From: Rotaria sp. Silwood1
Lineage: Eukaryota > Rotifera > Eurotatoria > Philodinida > Philodinidae
Direction: 5' to 3'
DNA length: 64,000 nt
Assembly: GCA_905250075.1 (NCBI GenBank)
Contig: CAJNOP010000691.1
Location: 1 to 64,000, forward strand
This document shows, piece by piece, positions 1-13,121 of the stretch (its first letter is position 1; every line of letters starts with the position of its first letter). The translations under genes and the position numbers were made by a program. The notes beneath the pieces were generated by a model. That model made no database searches. It was not told where the DNA came from and worked only from the letters and a program-made list of their open reading frames with translations.

Positions 1-246
1 CCTGTGAAATTTGTCAGTCTTTAACAAACTAGCATCATTGGAAAAAAGATACCTTTCTTAATAGTACCTTCGGTATTTTGTCTTTTCTGAGCTGTAGAAA
101 AAATATGGTTTCAAAAAACTAAAAAGACACACCCCGACGCGACTCATTGACTGAAGTATTAGTTACTTTTATTACGTAAATTTTCTTTAGCAGTAGTGTT
201 CAAAGAAATATCTTGAAAAAACGTTTTTGACAAAGATTGACTTCAT

Positions 247-1711
247 TTGTTTATTCGTATGTTTTTCCTTCATAAGAAAAAAATAATACAGTTCTTTTCT
301 ACTCTGTTTTTTTTGTGTGTGACAAATGTGTATAATTCATCTCAAAAAAATTTTCAACTTAGAATATTTCTATCACTTCAAGATGAAATAATAGGATTTT
401 ATCGATTGAAATATGATCAGTCGAATTACTTTATTGAATTTTTGATAATCTTGATGCACAAACAATCTTACTATCAATTCGTTTTGTATGTCGATTATTT
501 CGATCAGTTACCGTCACTTATTATCGATATGTTTTAAATTTTAATTTAATTTCAAAATTAAATTTTTATATTCTCTGCTCATTAATTAATTCAAAAAATT
601 TTCTTTTATTAACACTTTCAAATGATGAACGCACATTAAATCTAATTCATTTATTTATTTCTATTGTTCGTCTTCGATAATTTACTCGACTTCATTCTTT
701 AACTCCTGTTTAACATTGACGAAAGTTAATTTTAACTTCATTTTGAAAAGAATCAATTTTAATATATTCACTTCATTTTCATTCAATATAATAAAAGACG
801 AAGAAAAACAGCTACAACTCTTTTCTCATCAATTATTGCACAAAAAACTCTTCGTAAATTAGAATATTTTGCATGTAATAGAATGCCAAAAAGATTTCAT
901 GGTCAATCAAGTCCACCATTCAATATTTAACAAGCTTCAATATGTTTTTCACACTTAACATCTTTAACTATTGAATTAGGAATGATGATTCACTATTAAT
1001 GGATAATATCAAGTCATTGACTTTTACTTGAAAAATTCAACCTATACCCTTCATAACGGTTTTTTGTAAATCTCAGACACAAAAATTGAGATATATTAAA
1101 CATAAGAAAAGACAAAAAGTTTTTTTTTTCTATGTTTGAATATTTTTAGGAAGCAATTGCAAATCATCCATTGTTTCCTAAAGTGATTCAAATCGATATT
1201 GAATTTTGCAAAGGTTGGCTTCTATCTTCTGTAAAAATCAATTTCAACGTTGATTGATATTTCTTGAATTATTTGTATTAAAATACATGATTATTATTTT
1301 AATTAATATAATGAAAATACGTGGATAGTTATTGATATTTTCATGAAACAAGCTCACAGTCTCTCTTCATTAATTATTCAGAACGATTTTCACATATATC
1401 ATTCAAATCGAACTAAAGGAAATATTTATTCAAATCTTCCACATCATATCAAACATTTACAAACATCCATTAATAACGTGGATCAAATAGAAATGATTTT
1501 TGAACAATGTAAAAATCTGTCAACAATCAACTTTGACATTAAAGATACAAAATTCTCAAAAAAAGTCATCAACTGGTTTGCTGATAACATGATTAGTACC
1601 ACTTGTAGAGAAAATAATGGAATGGTTAGTGTTTGGCTTGGAAAGAGAAAGATTAAAACTATGGTTGATTATAAACGAATCAAATTCACTTACAATAATT
1701 CATACTTTTGA
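247..1711 (+). pseudogene. Decayed F-box-family (rotifer LRR-like) gene
   Basis: Two open stretches (247-537, 96 residues; 1343-1711, 122 residues) flank a region whose frames are broken by stops. The second reads like the C-terminal part of the large F-box-containing family I know from bdelloid genomes, with a pattern of the type LPHHIKHL, then DQIEMIFEQCKNLSTI, then KVINWFADN. Between them, around 810-980, a third frame gives LRR-like text (TLRKLEYFACNRMPKRF and SHLTSLTIELGM). I see no F-box in the first stretch and no single frame that joins the pieces, so I read the whole as one degenerate copy. F-box proteins of this kind would be substrate adaptors of SCF ubiquitin ligases. An intact relative lies at 25837-27650. 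The pieces might instead be exons with odd splice sites, but the internal stops argue for decay. Confidence 0.5.
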
Positions 1712-4700
1712 AATTTAATATATTTCAATATTTATAGTTTCCTGTATAACACAAAAGAAGTAGTAAAGATATCTTATTGACGTAGCATTCATGTATTATT
1801 GACAAATAAAAAGTTCTGATTCATAAAGACTAAGTAGGACTAACTGTAGACAAATATAACTTTACAAATTCTTTGTCATTGAGTAGCAGCCGACATTTGG
1901 AAAGATTACATTATGAGATGTTAATTACAAATTTTAGAATTGCTTAAAGTATGTTTATGGTAATAGTGTGAGTATCGAGTTAGATGTTCATTCCACTGAT
2001 GCCGACATCCAGATCCTTCATGCACCTAATTTGATACAAGTGACTCCTTTCAGGAATTTGAAAGCAATAAAATTGTGACGCTAAACAAATGATTCTACTA
2101 ATACTTATCTAAAAATATCTTGAAAAAAGATTGGTATCAGTTTTTGAAAGTTTTCACTGATCTTCATCGCTCAAGGATCTTTCATAATTTCGAAATGTAT
2201 TGAATAAAGATCAATCCTTTAAGTTTCATAACGAATACAGTTCCTTGATAAGTTGGCTTTTTTATTGCAACTTTCTGACAAAACAAATTAGTCTTGATTT
2301 TTTTGTTTTCGTATGTTTGACATCTTTCATGAAACATCTCAAGTAAAGAAAATTTGTTGTCATGAAATTAAACGAACAATCTGTTTGCTTTTGAATAGTA
2401 ATGTCATAACATGGAGAAAAGATACTTCACTTATTTTTTCTTGTGAATGAATGTCTATGCTTATTTTTGTTTATTTACAAAATGTTTTATTCTCTCTATA
2501 TAGTCTTCATTATTCTTCTCTAAGAAAAACTAAGAAAAAACAATCATTTTCATCTCACTCTAGCGCATGTGACAATCGAAATCATTGAAAGATTTCATAG
2601 CAGTGTGTAAAGACAGTACACATCTATATTGATTTAGAATGATTACTTGTATACATTTGAAATCAATTTGTGCAGATATAGTCGAGGATGAATTTGATGA
2701 CATATCATAAATATGCTACCATCGAACTTCATCGATATTTCCATCGATGATATCGAACGTTGAATCTATTCAGCAATCATCGATCGAAAACGAAAATAAA
2801 ATTGACCTTGAACAAATAGAGTTCTGACTTCTGTGACAATCTTCACACGTTCACTTTGTAATAAGGTCAAGCAATAGCCTAAAAGTCTACTAGCTACTTT
2901 TTTCAAAATCTCTTTTAACTTTGAAGTCAAAGCTCAATCATTTTATTCGAAAAAATGGATCCGTGTGTATAAATTAGTCGAGTCATGCAAATGTTGAAAA
3001 ATAAAATTTTAAAGTCAATTGTGATCCAAAATTATTGATCATTGATAAAATGGTAATGTCCTATATAATTACGAAAAGCTAAAATTATTGGTCACTTTCT
3101 TCATAGTCTACCACAAAAGCATGATGTTTTCAGAGCTGTTTCTGTTAGATCATTTTAATGAAAAACAGTTTTAAATTCGACCAATGAAAAACACAAGTGA
3201 GATGAACAAATATTGAAAATATCAAACGGTTCTGCTTGATAGTTCATGTTTTTATTTTACTATCATTATCAATTAATCAAATTCAAAGCTTTCTTTTATC
3301 AAAATGATTCCACAAACAGAGCTTTGCCACGTCGAGTGGACAAATAAGATTTTCTGAAATGATAATGTTTTTGTGATTGACTTTTCAGATAGTAATCAAT
3401 AATTCTAGATTTCCGTAATTGAATAGGATATCATCAATATTATCAATGATTAATAATATTTCTAAATTTGTTTTTGACAAGTTTGTATTTGGTATAAAAC
3501 TCTTGATGGTTGAGGTATGCAGTTTTAGAAAAATTTTATTTTCTAACTGGTAGATTGTTACTCTGATTCGTTTTAAGTAAAAACATGAAAAAAAATCAAG
3601 TAAGAATATATTTCTAAATGAAATCAATTTTCTAACTGTTTGATCAATATTCTTATTTAAGAAAATCTTCTAATAAAATTTAAGATAAGAGTATCTTGGA
3701 ACACAAGTTTTTCTAGATATGTGTTTAATTATTAAAAAATTCTAAGAAATAAGATAAAAAAATAGATTTTCTTCTTAGATTGATTGGTTTTAATAGACCA
3801 ATCAAAAAAAAAAATGTAAAAATTTTTTTTGAGAATTTTAGAAAAAAAAATCAACACTTACATACTGAATAATGTTTATCAACGATTCACGGCCTTGAAT
3901 CAACATATATATTTGAATTGAACAAGCATTGAAATAATATGAAAAAAAAAATACTTTTGCAAGTAGTTTATCTTCAACTTGTAATCGGTGACAAAGACGT
4001 AGAAAAATAAATCTTATTTATATTTTATTCATGATACAAAAATATAAATTCTTTTTAAAGACATATATTAATAAAAATTTATAGTTTTACAAAGGAATAA
4101 AAAAACGTGTCTTCATTTGTATTCTGATGATACTTTCGACAATGATCTTATCAAATAATAGTAACGAAAATGTAACAAATTATCAAACTATTGATCCAAT
4201 AAAAGATCCTATAGACATCTTGAAATACAATTCTAGATAAGATTACGTGGTCACTGTCATAATGGATAGAAGTTATTATTACTTATTCAATAAATAAGAA
4301 TTTTTTTCACTTACTATAAAAGTTTATTCATTAACTATTTCACATCATGAACTTAGTAATGTAATGATAACGCATTATTTTCAATTGCAAGAGATTTTTA
4401 GTTGAATTTTTTGTTACGATTGAATAAAATATTGGATTTTTTTTTCATAGTAAAATTTGACAATAGTGTATTGTAATAGTATAGAAGTCAAACAGTATTC
4501 TAGTGATGTCCATCCAACATTTCCTTTCGTCTCTCACAGATCATCATAGACATCGTAATTAGATCATTTTTTCTTTACAGAGATGTACACTGAGCCCTAT
4601 AAAACGAAGTGGGTGCGGTCGTGCTTGATGATATCTGAAGAATTGTGTTTTTGGTTAATATTTTCCTTCATATTTACTGGTCTATAATATTTCTTGAAAA

Positions 4701-5002
4701 ATAGAGTCTCATTTCTGAACATATAGTAATTGACATCTTGTTTTCAATAAGAATTCAATGTAATGTAGTGCTTGTATATTATGTAAATCAAGAAAAAAAA
4801 TTCATGGTGACAAAAAAAGGTAAAAAAAAAACCACTTCATAAGATAGAAAAAAAAACTATAATTGGTAATTTAAATAAAATGAACAAAATTATGTTTTTT
4901 TTTTAAATGTTATAATTATGTTAGTGAAATGAAAATGTAAGCTAAAAAAATTGTAATCTAAGAAGAAATTAGTCTTATATATAAGTTTCATTTGTTTTTG
5001 GA
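1712..5002. other. Intergenic, no gene recognised
   Basis: AT-rich sequence with no convincing coding region. A short open stretch around 1960-2080 on the plus strand (frame containing SIELDVHSTDADIQIL) has LRR-like text and may be another relic of the F-box-type gene just upstream. The 80-residue minus ORF at 3385-3627 shows no recognisable domain and I treat it as chance. Confidence 0.4.
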
Positions 5003-5725
5003 TTATGCTTTACGAACTTCAACTGCAGATTCTCCAGTTTTTGGTGATAAATCAAACGTTGGTAGTTCGAAATATGAATTTTCACCTTTTATCATTAAAC
5101 TTGCAAATCCTATATACCAAAGAATTATTGCTGTCACTATTCCAAAAGCTCCACCAGCACGTGATAAATTTTGATCCCATAATTGAAAATAACTTGCTGT
5201 AAATAAAACATAAACTAACATTAAAAAAAAGAAAAATACTACTAAAACTATATTTTTTCGAATTGATGCAATTAACATAAGTATTGTAAATATTGTCCAT
5301 GCAAGATAGAAAACACCTAATGCTTTATATTGTACACTTGAATCGGTGGTTAAGTTAGTTAAAAAGGAAAATGTATATGCATAAAGTGCACCAAGTCCAA
5401 ACCAGTAACCAGCATAAGAACAAAATAGAAGTGCATTAAAGTTATTTCCTATGCGTAATTCAAATAAACCAGCAAGAAATTGGATTAAACCACCATAGAA
5501 AAGTGCAAGACCCATGGCAACATGAGGTGAAGTTCCAATGGGAACAGTTGCACCAGCCATGTAAAATGAATAAACAAATAATGTTAAGCCAAAAGCACAA
5601 TAACCGATTGGTGCTGCATTATAAGGTTGATATTTTGTTGAAGTATATCCTTTCATTAAACGTTCAAATTCAAGAAAACGTTCATATGTTATTCGACTAG
5701 CTGCATCGCCTTGATCTTGAGGCAT
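5003..5725 (-). CDS. GPR1/FUN34/YaaH acetate/ammonia-type transporter
   Basis: A 240-residue intronless protein of the AceTr (GPR1/FUN34/YaaH) family, plasma-membrane proteins that export or import acetate/succinate and have been linked to ammonium export in yeast. It has the family layout: a hydrophilic N-terminus of about 40 residues, then six hydrophobic segments (about 42-62, 69-90, 100-121, 132-150, 157-178 and 187-208) and a short acidic tail. The signature just before the first helix reads NAAPIGYCAFGLT, close to the family NPAPLGL consensus with Pro2 replaced by Ala. GLALFYGGLIQFLAGLFELRIGN matches the conserved second-helix region (shown here only to mark residues 72-94 by key residues GG, QF, G, E, N). 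Length is typical. Lack of introns and a mostly microbial family suggest horizontal acquisition from fungi or bacteria. The start is the first ATG of the frame. Substrate is inferred. Confidence 0.88.
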   Translation of the reverse strand: MPQDQGDAASRITYERFLEFERLMKGYTSTKYQPYNAAPIGYCAFGLTLFVYSFYMAGATVPIGTSPHVAMGLALFYGGLIQFLAGLFELRIGNNFNALLFCSYAGYWFGLGALYAYTFSFLTNLTTDSSVQYKALGVFYLAWTIFTILMLIASIRKNIVLVVFFFFLMLVYVLFTASYFQLWDQNLSRAGGAFGIVTAIILWYIGFASLMIKGENSYFELPTFDLSPKTGESAVEVRKA

Positions 5726-8610
5726 TTTTTCAATTTAATTATTTGAATATATTCTATTAAATAAAAGGAAAAATAAGAATCAGTTCAATTCGAATATTTT
5801 CGATGTTTTAACGAAATGTACGAACTTTATTTTGAATTGAATCAAGAGTGTGGTAAATCAATTTTTTCTTTTAGACATCTCTCTATATCATATTAACGTC
5901 TGTATTCTAATATTGCTTTTCGACACGGATGGGTGTAGGTATATGTATTACTGAAATGTAAGGTTTTAAATAAAATCCTCAAATGAATAAATCAGACCGG
6001 AGAAAACCTTGAAAAAAAAACATTCTATTTATTATGTCAAGATTATTTCGTCATGTTAAATAATTTCACTAGCTGAAGGATATCAATTTTTATTCTCTTT
6101 CGTTGACTATTTTGTGAAACTCTATCCTCAATGATGCCTCTATACATTGGAAAACTAGTGAAAATGATATTTATTAATAAAAACGGCAAAAGAGTCTCAA
6201 TATCTTAACGCTCAAAAAAGCAACTATTTTAAAACAAGTTTTGAAAGTGAAACTAAGAAAAGCCTTTCTCGATATATGAAATGAATAAAAGCAATCGATT
6301 TCATACGCAACTTTACCGTTCGTACGTGTTGTGAAGTGTTTGTATATTGTAAATCGAAGCGTTGCTTTATAACTTCTCTTATTCTTCTTCTTCTTATAGA
6401 GAAACGGACACGCTTTATATACTTTCTGTACAATAGGTTGTTGTTGAACTATGTGTCCTTAGTGACTCCTGTGTTTGTTATTCACCATAGTAAAAGAAAT
6501 TACGTTCTTTTATTCTTTCTATGTAAGTTGAAATATTTGATTATCAAACGAATGCATTTGTTGCCAAGTGAAGCACCAACAAAATTATACAATCAACCTT
6601 GAAACTCGTTTTTCACATTGTCAATTTCTTTTCAAATATGAAAGCTCTAGTATTATATTTTTAACAAATGAATTGGAATAATTCTCTTAACCTTATATAA
6701 ATATACGGAGTATAGTTAAATAAATTAATTTACAAGGCTTTTATTATGCAAGATATAAATCAATTGGTTTACTTTGAAAACAGCTAACTATTTAAAAATT
6801 CATTAAATTAAAAAATTATTCGTCTAACCACATCTTGTTTTTCTTTTTTATTGGAAGAAAAGTGTTTGTCAACAACTATCTTTTATAAATAATGATTATC
6901 CGGTATTTTTCGTATGTTCAACATTGCTGTTACATAGTTGCTTTCCTAATGAATAGAGAGAGTTTTTGTCTATGAACTACTTCAAAGTAAAAGTTTATCA
7001 AATTCTTAATGAAAATTTATTGATGTTGATTAACAAAAAAAAATGAATAAGTCAATGCATAATAGATGACATGATTAGTTTAATAATATAAGTAGCAGTA
7101 AAAAAATTCAAATTATATCAGTAAAATATATAAAGTCGGTTAGTAAAAAAAATAGAAAATTTACTAGAAGAAAAATAAACTTTTCCAATAGAAAATAAAT
7201 AAGGAGAAATTTAAACAATAATTGAAAAGAGAAAGATAAAGAAAATTGAATTATTGTATAAGTAAAATAGATTGAACGCTTCCAAGTCTATCTATTTTTT
7301 TTTGCATCAATCATCTCGTTCAATCGACTAATTATTGATAATATTTGAAGAAATTATTACAATTCTTGATAAAACATAGAATTTTTGACATGTTTCATCA
7401 GTTTTGATTATTTTATTTAAATTTGCTGCATATAGTTGTGTATGCCTTCATACCACTCGTCATTTGATTAGAATCATTTATTATCAAATGCCTTTTTTTT
7501 TTAATTCAACGTTTTGATGCCTCGTTTTGTTAGAATTCTTTGATTTGCATTGATTTCATTTTCTTCTTCCACTACTTCTTCATCTGATGTATCGCTTTCA
7601 TATTGAAAAAAAAAATTGCACTACTCTCGTACTTAACAATATATTAAATTTTGTAAACGAAACATATGTTATTTCTATTTGAACAATACTAAATATGAAT
7701 ATACATAGAGATAGATTACAAGAAAGATCAGAAAAGAAGTCGAGAAACATCTTTTTGTTTTTCGTTTTACGATAGTCAACAATAAAAATAAAACGTAAAA
7801 ATAATGCCTATTCTCAGTCACAAGACATACAAGTTAAAAGAACCCGATCAACAGAACGAGAATATGTTAAAAATAGCTGAAGAGAAAAGAAAAGAAAAAT
7901 AACAGTGGTGTACTCTATAATCGTTTCTTTTTTTTATACTGATCGTTTACATAATAATCAACTATTAGTAAATTTTATTTATTGATTTTCAAATTTATTT
8001 TGACAAACCTAATTATATTAATTATTGACTGTTAATCATTAAATTGATTGATTTTATAATTATTTTATTTAATGATCATAAATCACATTCTCTATAATAA
8101 TTTGTCATAACAAAAGAAAACAACTTTGAAAATAAATAAATGTTATTAATAATTTGTATATTCGTATTAAAACGTTGTTTACTATAATGAAAAATTCCTT
8201 CTGGTATAGTATGAACATTATTTCTATCAATGATTAGTTGAATTTAATGTTCATACTTTTTTAAGAATTTATTCAATTTCAGTTTACAAAACATGTTCAA
8301 GATTCTCTTCATCATCATAATATGAATGATGTAAAATGAAAAGTTAAGTGAAAGATCATTACGAATATCACAAAATTAGGGAAGCTCTCTTCAAAAAAAT
8401 AAAAGTATCATAATACATCATGTAGAGTTTTAACGAAGATGCTGAAAGTTTCAAGGTTTTATTCATTTATTGATAAATTATCAAGGCTTCTAAATAATTT
8501 GAAGACTCCATATTAAATCAAAAATTGTTTCAAGTGTTAGAAAAAGTTCTATGTATGTTGTTTGATAGTATAAAATTTAATAATGTAAAAATTATTGTAA
8601 CTAGACTATC
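5726..8610. other. Intergenic, nothing recognised
   Basis: Low-complexity AT-rich DNA. ORFs near 6224-6602 overlap each other on opposite strands, are rich in Leu/Phe/Lys, and show no family features. A small inverted repeat near 8209-8260 (GTATGAACATTA facing TAATGTTCATAC) could form a hairpin. Confidence 0.4.
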
Positions 8611-8953
8611 AATCATTTTATTAATATGTGTGATGTTTCGTTGTTGCTAAGAACATCATTAGAAGCACAATGGTTTAAGAAAAATTGTTTTATAAAGAGA
8701 ATCAAAAGAATAGCATTATAAAACAAAGAATTTTTGTCATTCCATCAATATTTCAATACAATGAGGAGAAGGATAAGTAATTCGCATTGAAATGTTGATA
8801 GAACAAAAGAAATTCTTTGTTTTATTGAGCTACCTCTTTGGTTTCTTTATAGAATAGTTTGTTTTTTTTTAAACAATAATATGTTTCTGATAATGTCCTT
8901 AGCAACAATGAAACATTACACATATTAATAAAAAAAAACTGAATAAAATGATT
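8611..8953. mobile_element. Foldback MITE, about 343 bp
   Basis: The left arm (8611-8656) and right arm (8893-8953) are inverted copies. Both contain the core ATATGTGTRATGTTTCRTTG followed by TTGCTAAGRACAT, with only a few mismatches, and both begin with AATCATTTTATT at the outer edge, where the right arm carries about 9 extra bases. The interior also folds back: AAAACAAAGAATTTTTG (around 8721) faces CAAAAGAAATTCTTTGTTTT (around 8804). No coding capacity is visible, so I read it as a non-autonomous inverted-repeat element. Target duplications are not evident. Confidence 0.75.
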
Positions 8954-11900
8954 TATGGTTTAATTACTATAATTTAAAAAAAAAAGTTCTATTATAAAGA
9001 TAATACTGGAAAGTATGATTGCGAAAAATGGTAGTATATATATATTATCAAGAAATGAACATCATAGGCTATTGAATTTGAAAGTAGGTAGATAGTGCTG
9101 AGAAGTCGATCAAAGCTAACTTCACTATAAAACATCGAAATGATGAGATAAAAAATTAAATTCTATGGTTTTAAATGCTGCTCTTTAAAATACAGATGTA
9201 AAAATGTCAAAGATTTAAAATTTGCCTACTGATTCAATTCCTTGCGTCCTTCACGAGTAGGGGCCATTCGAATTGTTTAACTAGTAGATTTTAAGTTATA
9301 AAGTCATTTAAATGAGATGAGCATGTGCTTTTTCATATATTTCATTTCGATCAATTAGTGTACAAGTATAAACTAGAAAAAAAATCTTTATATTGTACGC
9401 AATACACATGAGCATATTTGTTAAACAATAAAATAAAATTATTTTAATCGTTCATTTTTTTAAATTAAAAACCATTTTCTGAAATCTACCGTTTAAGTTG
9501 TGTATGAGAGTAATATATAAATAGAAAAAAAATTCTATGGAAAAGCGTCGGAAATCGAACTCTAGAGAAAGAAAAAATTCAGTTTTTTTAAGACATAGTT
9601 GATATTGGAATGTCTTCGTGAGTTTTGAGAGATTTATCAATTATCTTCCACTCGGGTTATTTTTTTGTGAAATTCACATTTTCTTTTCAAGGAAAACAGT
9701 CACTGTGTTAGTTTTAAAGTGAGGTTTGCAGTTTCTCCCTTCTCCAAGTATCTATAGACATCAGTACCCGAGAGCAACCGGTAGCAAACTCTTTTCTTAT
9801 AGGTACTTATCAACGGTAAAAGATGCTCAACGGTATTACCAACAAAACTTGAGCTGTAGTAGAATATTCTAATGCGTACTTTGAAACTTAGATCTTTGAA
9901 ATACCATTCGAAATAATTACATTCAAGATATGTTGGATGATGGCTACTGATTGATTGATTGACCCTAATCGTCATACGAACAACATAAAAAACATACACT
10001 GTTCAAGTTCTAATGTTTGAAGAATAATGAATATCTATTTTTATCAAGACACAGAATAAAGTGCTGAAACTAGTTGTAAATATAATAGAAATGTACAATA
10101 CGCTTCTTCATAAGGTAAATCAATTGTTGGAAAAATAAACATAGCATAGTAGATTAAGAAAAAAGAAAATAAAAAATTGAGCATCAGTAAAAAGAAATTT
10201 AAAAAATCTGTTCGAAATATAGATATAAATAGGACTAATCTTTTTTTTTAACGATTGATTAGCATTGAAAAGTAACTGTCGTCTGTCAGATATAATTTAC
10301 TGTATATGTGTTTTTTTTATTAATATTGCTAAGTAGGAGATGATATGTGACTTTTACAATTTAGTCCCACAAAGTTTGTGGACTGACAAGTCCTCAAATC
10401 TACTTGATGACATCTTTTTATATTAGAATAATTTATCTTTTGATAAAATAGTTGATTGATGTCAAAGAAATAAAATTTATTTTCATTTCAGTCATATACA
10501 GAATCACTTGAAGTTTTTTTTTTTAAATTAAATACGACGAAATATATTTTATCACAAGAAGAGTTTACATTTTTCAGCAATCATATGAAATTAATCCGAA
10601 GTTAAAGAGATACTCAAATAACTTATTTTTATTATCTAATAGCATCAATTTTAGATATGGTGTTTGAAACTTTTTGTATAGAGAAAAACAAATAGAAATG
10701 TAACAGAATAGACTGTAAATAATAACCTGCTTGATGATGACAGATCGCATTATTAATGTCTATCGAATGAGACAATGCTCTCTCACAGACGCAGAATATA
10801 CTTCAGCAGTGAACGAACTTGTAACTATATAGATTTTTCTTAACATTAGTGATTGCACAACCTTTGTTCAATGGGTTTGGCACGATAAAAAATGTCAAAT
10901 CTGTAATTATAACAATCGTTAAAAGAAAATAGTTTTACATAAAATTTGAAAGTATAAAAATAAGATTACACGTTGTATTTTCTTTTAGTCTTACAAAATA
11001 CTTAAAATATAGGCTGTCATTGATGTGCTGTCTCGACTGAGATATTCGACTTTTAAAACTTATTTACATTCTATGAAAGGAATTCATAGATGAAAGCTTC
11101 AGTGTAGATTTTTTTCGTCATAGTTGGATAGAAGTCGTCGTATTGCATAACAAAGTCTCTTTAAGATAAAAAAAAAATTTTACAACTAACGTTCAAAAGA
11201 CCTTTATTTTCACATATAAGAAAAAAAGGATCGAAATTCTGACTTTCATAAAATCTTCTCTTGCAATTTCATGTATATTCTTTATATGCAATACGACAAG
11301 CTTTATCTAGCTATAATGAAATACAATTTCTATAATTTTGAACCGCAAATACATTACATACACTGTAAACAAATCCCAATTGCCTACAGAATAGTGGCCT
11401 ATTGAACTTGTAATTTGTTTCACAAGCCAGAATTTCGAAGTTGATCTTTTGTTGCGAGAAAGTTTTTTTGTATTGTAGCTATGTTTCTATACGTGTATAA
11501 GGTTTGATAAATTGAAGTTAATTAATATAAATTTACATGATTTCATTTCTAGGCTGTCTACAATCTCATAACAGGAAGAAGCTTAACACAATGATGGTGA
11601 AACATGTCTATTTTATTTTCATTAGTTTTTAAGCAGTTGTCTTTAATTAATGTCGATGCATCCATATTTTGCTGCTTACAAAAGAAACTTGTTTGTTCGG
11701 CTAATAGAAGACATGTAGAGCAAACAAAATTATTGTGTGAATGACTAACACAAGAGCTCGTGTTGGAATCTTGAAAGAAGGTGGGTGGAGAAAAAGCTTA
11801 CAACTTTCGAACGAAAATTCATAGTGACCTGCAGTTTTCATCATTCTATAGAGGAAAGTATTGGAAGGCGTAATTAGGAAAAAATTAGCCAGCTTTCAGA

Positions 11901-12404
11901 AGAATTTTTTTCACTAATTTTGTAGCCCAAGATGTCTTCTTCAAAATGATATTTAAGCAGTTTCGAAATTTTGTTTCCTCAAGACACTAGAGACGTTTTA
12001 AGAGAGCGAGTGCACGTAAGACAATTTTCACTGCAAAAAAAAGAAAATAATTATTTGAAATCTAAGTTTCTGACTATGATGATCAATGTGAGACGGTTTA
12101 TTCTCTTGAAAGTCTAGAGGACCTTAAAGGCACACCCACCCACACTCCAAAATAGAAAACAGAATTTTTCTTACACATGCACTACGAATAAATTTAGTCA
12201 TCATTGTAATAGTGTCTTTTTTAGTTTCTACGTGATTTTTCAGTAGCTACAGCATTAGAAGAACACTTGTGAGAATTAAGCCAGTTCTTTCAAATGTGAT
12301 AATAACTTCTTGTTAAATATGGATCAATGAATTCAATGTCTTATACAAAGAGAGACAAAGATGAAATATTGCAGTCATTGGTTATATCAATTAATCGACA
12401 CTAT
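8954..12404. other. Intergenic, no gene recognised
   Basis: No gene recognised. A 99-residue minus ORF (9700-9999) is the most protein-like reading, with an end containing TYKKRVCYRLLSGTDVY, but it matches no family I know and has no supporting exons. An isolated ACACCCACCCACACTCC tract at about 12130 resembles one arm of the telomere-like hairpins described elsewhere. Confidence 0.35.
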
Positions 12405-13121
12405 TTAATGTAATTGGTCTCGCATTAAAATGTTCTTCATTTTGATTTCCAAATTTTTCCTTACGACGTTTTCCCATTCCTGATCAGTAAATTCATATTG
12501 ACATTCTGTAACAGTGTATCCATTGATTTGCACTTCTTTCTTTTCGGTTAATTTCAATCCAGCTGTTTTTTCACACCATCCTCGCATTTCTTCATTGTTA
12601 TTATCAGTCTCTATAATTATTTTATTGATGCCTAACTTTTCAAATGCAAAAACAATCGACGTATACAGAGCTTCTGTGGCGTATCCCTTTCGAGTTGCAC
12701 TTCGATCGAGCGTAATACCTAAATGGCCGGTGTCACCATCGATCATTGCAAAACCTACCCCACCAATACAACGATCTACTTTTTCACCAGTAGCAGAAGC
12801 TAATAAAATAATATTGAATATACAGCTCTTTCCTTGAGATCGTGTGTCTTTTTGTAAGTTGACTCTGTCAATCATGTCCTGTTCAGTCCATTGTCGGTTC
12901 TTTTTTCGTTCTTCGTCATCTCCCCAACCTTTTGGTGGTTGAAGAAAGGATAGATGTTTCATGTTGATGGGATCACAAAAAATTGATACCAAACTTGAAG
13001 TATCACAATCTTCGTGAGTTCGTAGAATGAGACGACCAAGATACGAACGAATCGATACAGGACTTGTCTTTATTTTTTCTTCAAAACGAGGAACAGAGTT
13101 TTCGCTGGAAGTGTCGAACAT
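12405..13121 (-). CDS. GNAT acetyltransferase, RimJ/RimL type
   Basis: A 238-residue intronless GNAT-fold protein, predicted to transfer an acetyl group from acetyl-CoA to an amine. The family layout is visible: an initial strand (GRLILRTHEDCD, about residues 29-40), a helical region with DPINMKHLSF (about 51-60), central strands (IGGVGFAMIDGDTGHLGITL, about 119-138), then the acetyl-CoA loop motif A as RSATRKGYATEAL (about 140-152, matching R/QxxGxG/A with Lys-Gly-Tyr-Ala). INKIIIETDNNN (about 164-175) is the next strand. This order is characteristic of GNAT_3/RimJ-RimL enzymes that modify protein N-termini or small amines. Its substrate cannot be read from the sequence. The intronless structure suggests a transferred or retroposed origin. 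The ATG chosen is the first in frame. Confidence 0.85.
   Translation of the reverse strand: MFDTSSENSVPRFEEKIKTSPVSIRSYLGRLILRTHEDCDTSSLVSIFCDPINMKHLSFLQPPKGWGDDEERKKNRQWTEQDMIDRVNLQKDTRSQGKSCIFNIILLASATGEKVDRCIGGVGFAMIDGDTGHLGITLDRSATRKGYATEALYTSIVFAFEKLGINKIIIETDNNNEEMRGWCEKTAGLKLTEKKEVQINGYTVTECQYEFTDQEWENVVRKNLEIKMKNILMRDQLH

Noticed and set aside
9700-9999. 99-residue minus ORF as a gene
   Set aside because: Reads somewhat protein-like but no family, no exons around it and no start context; left as unsupported.
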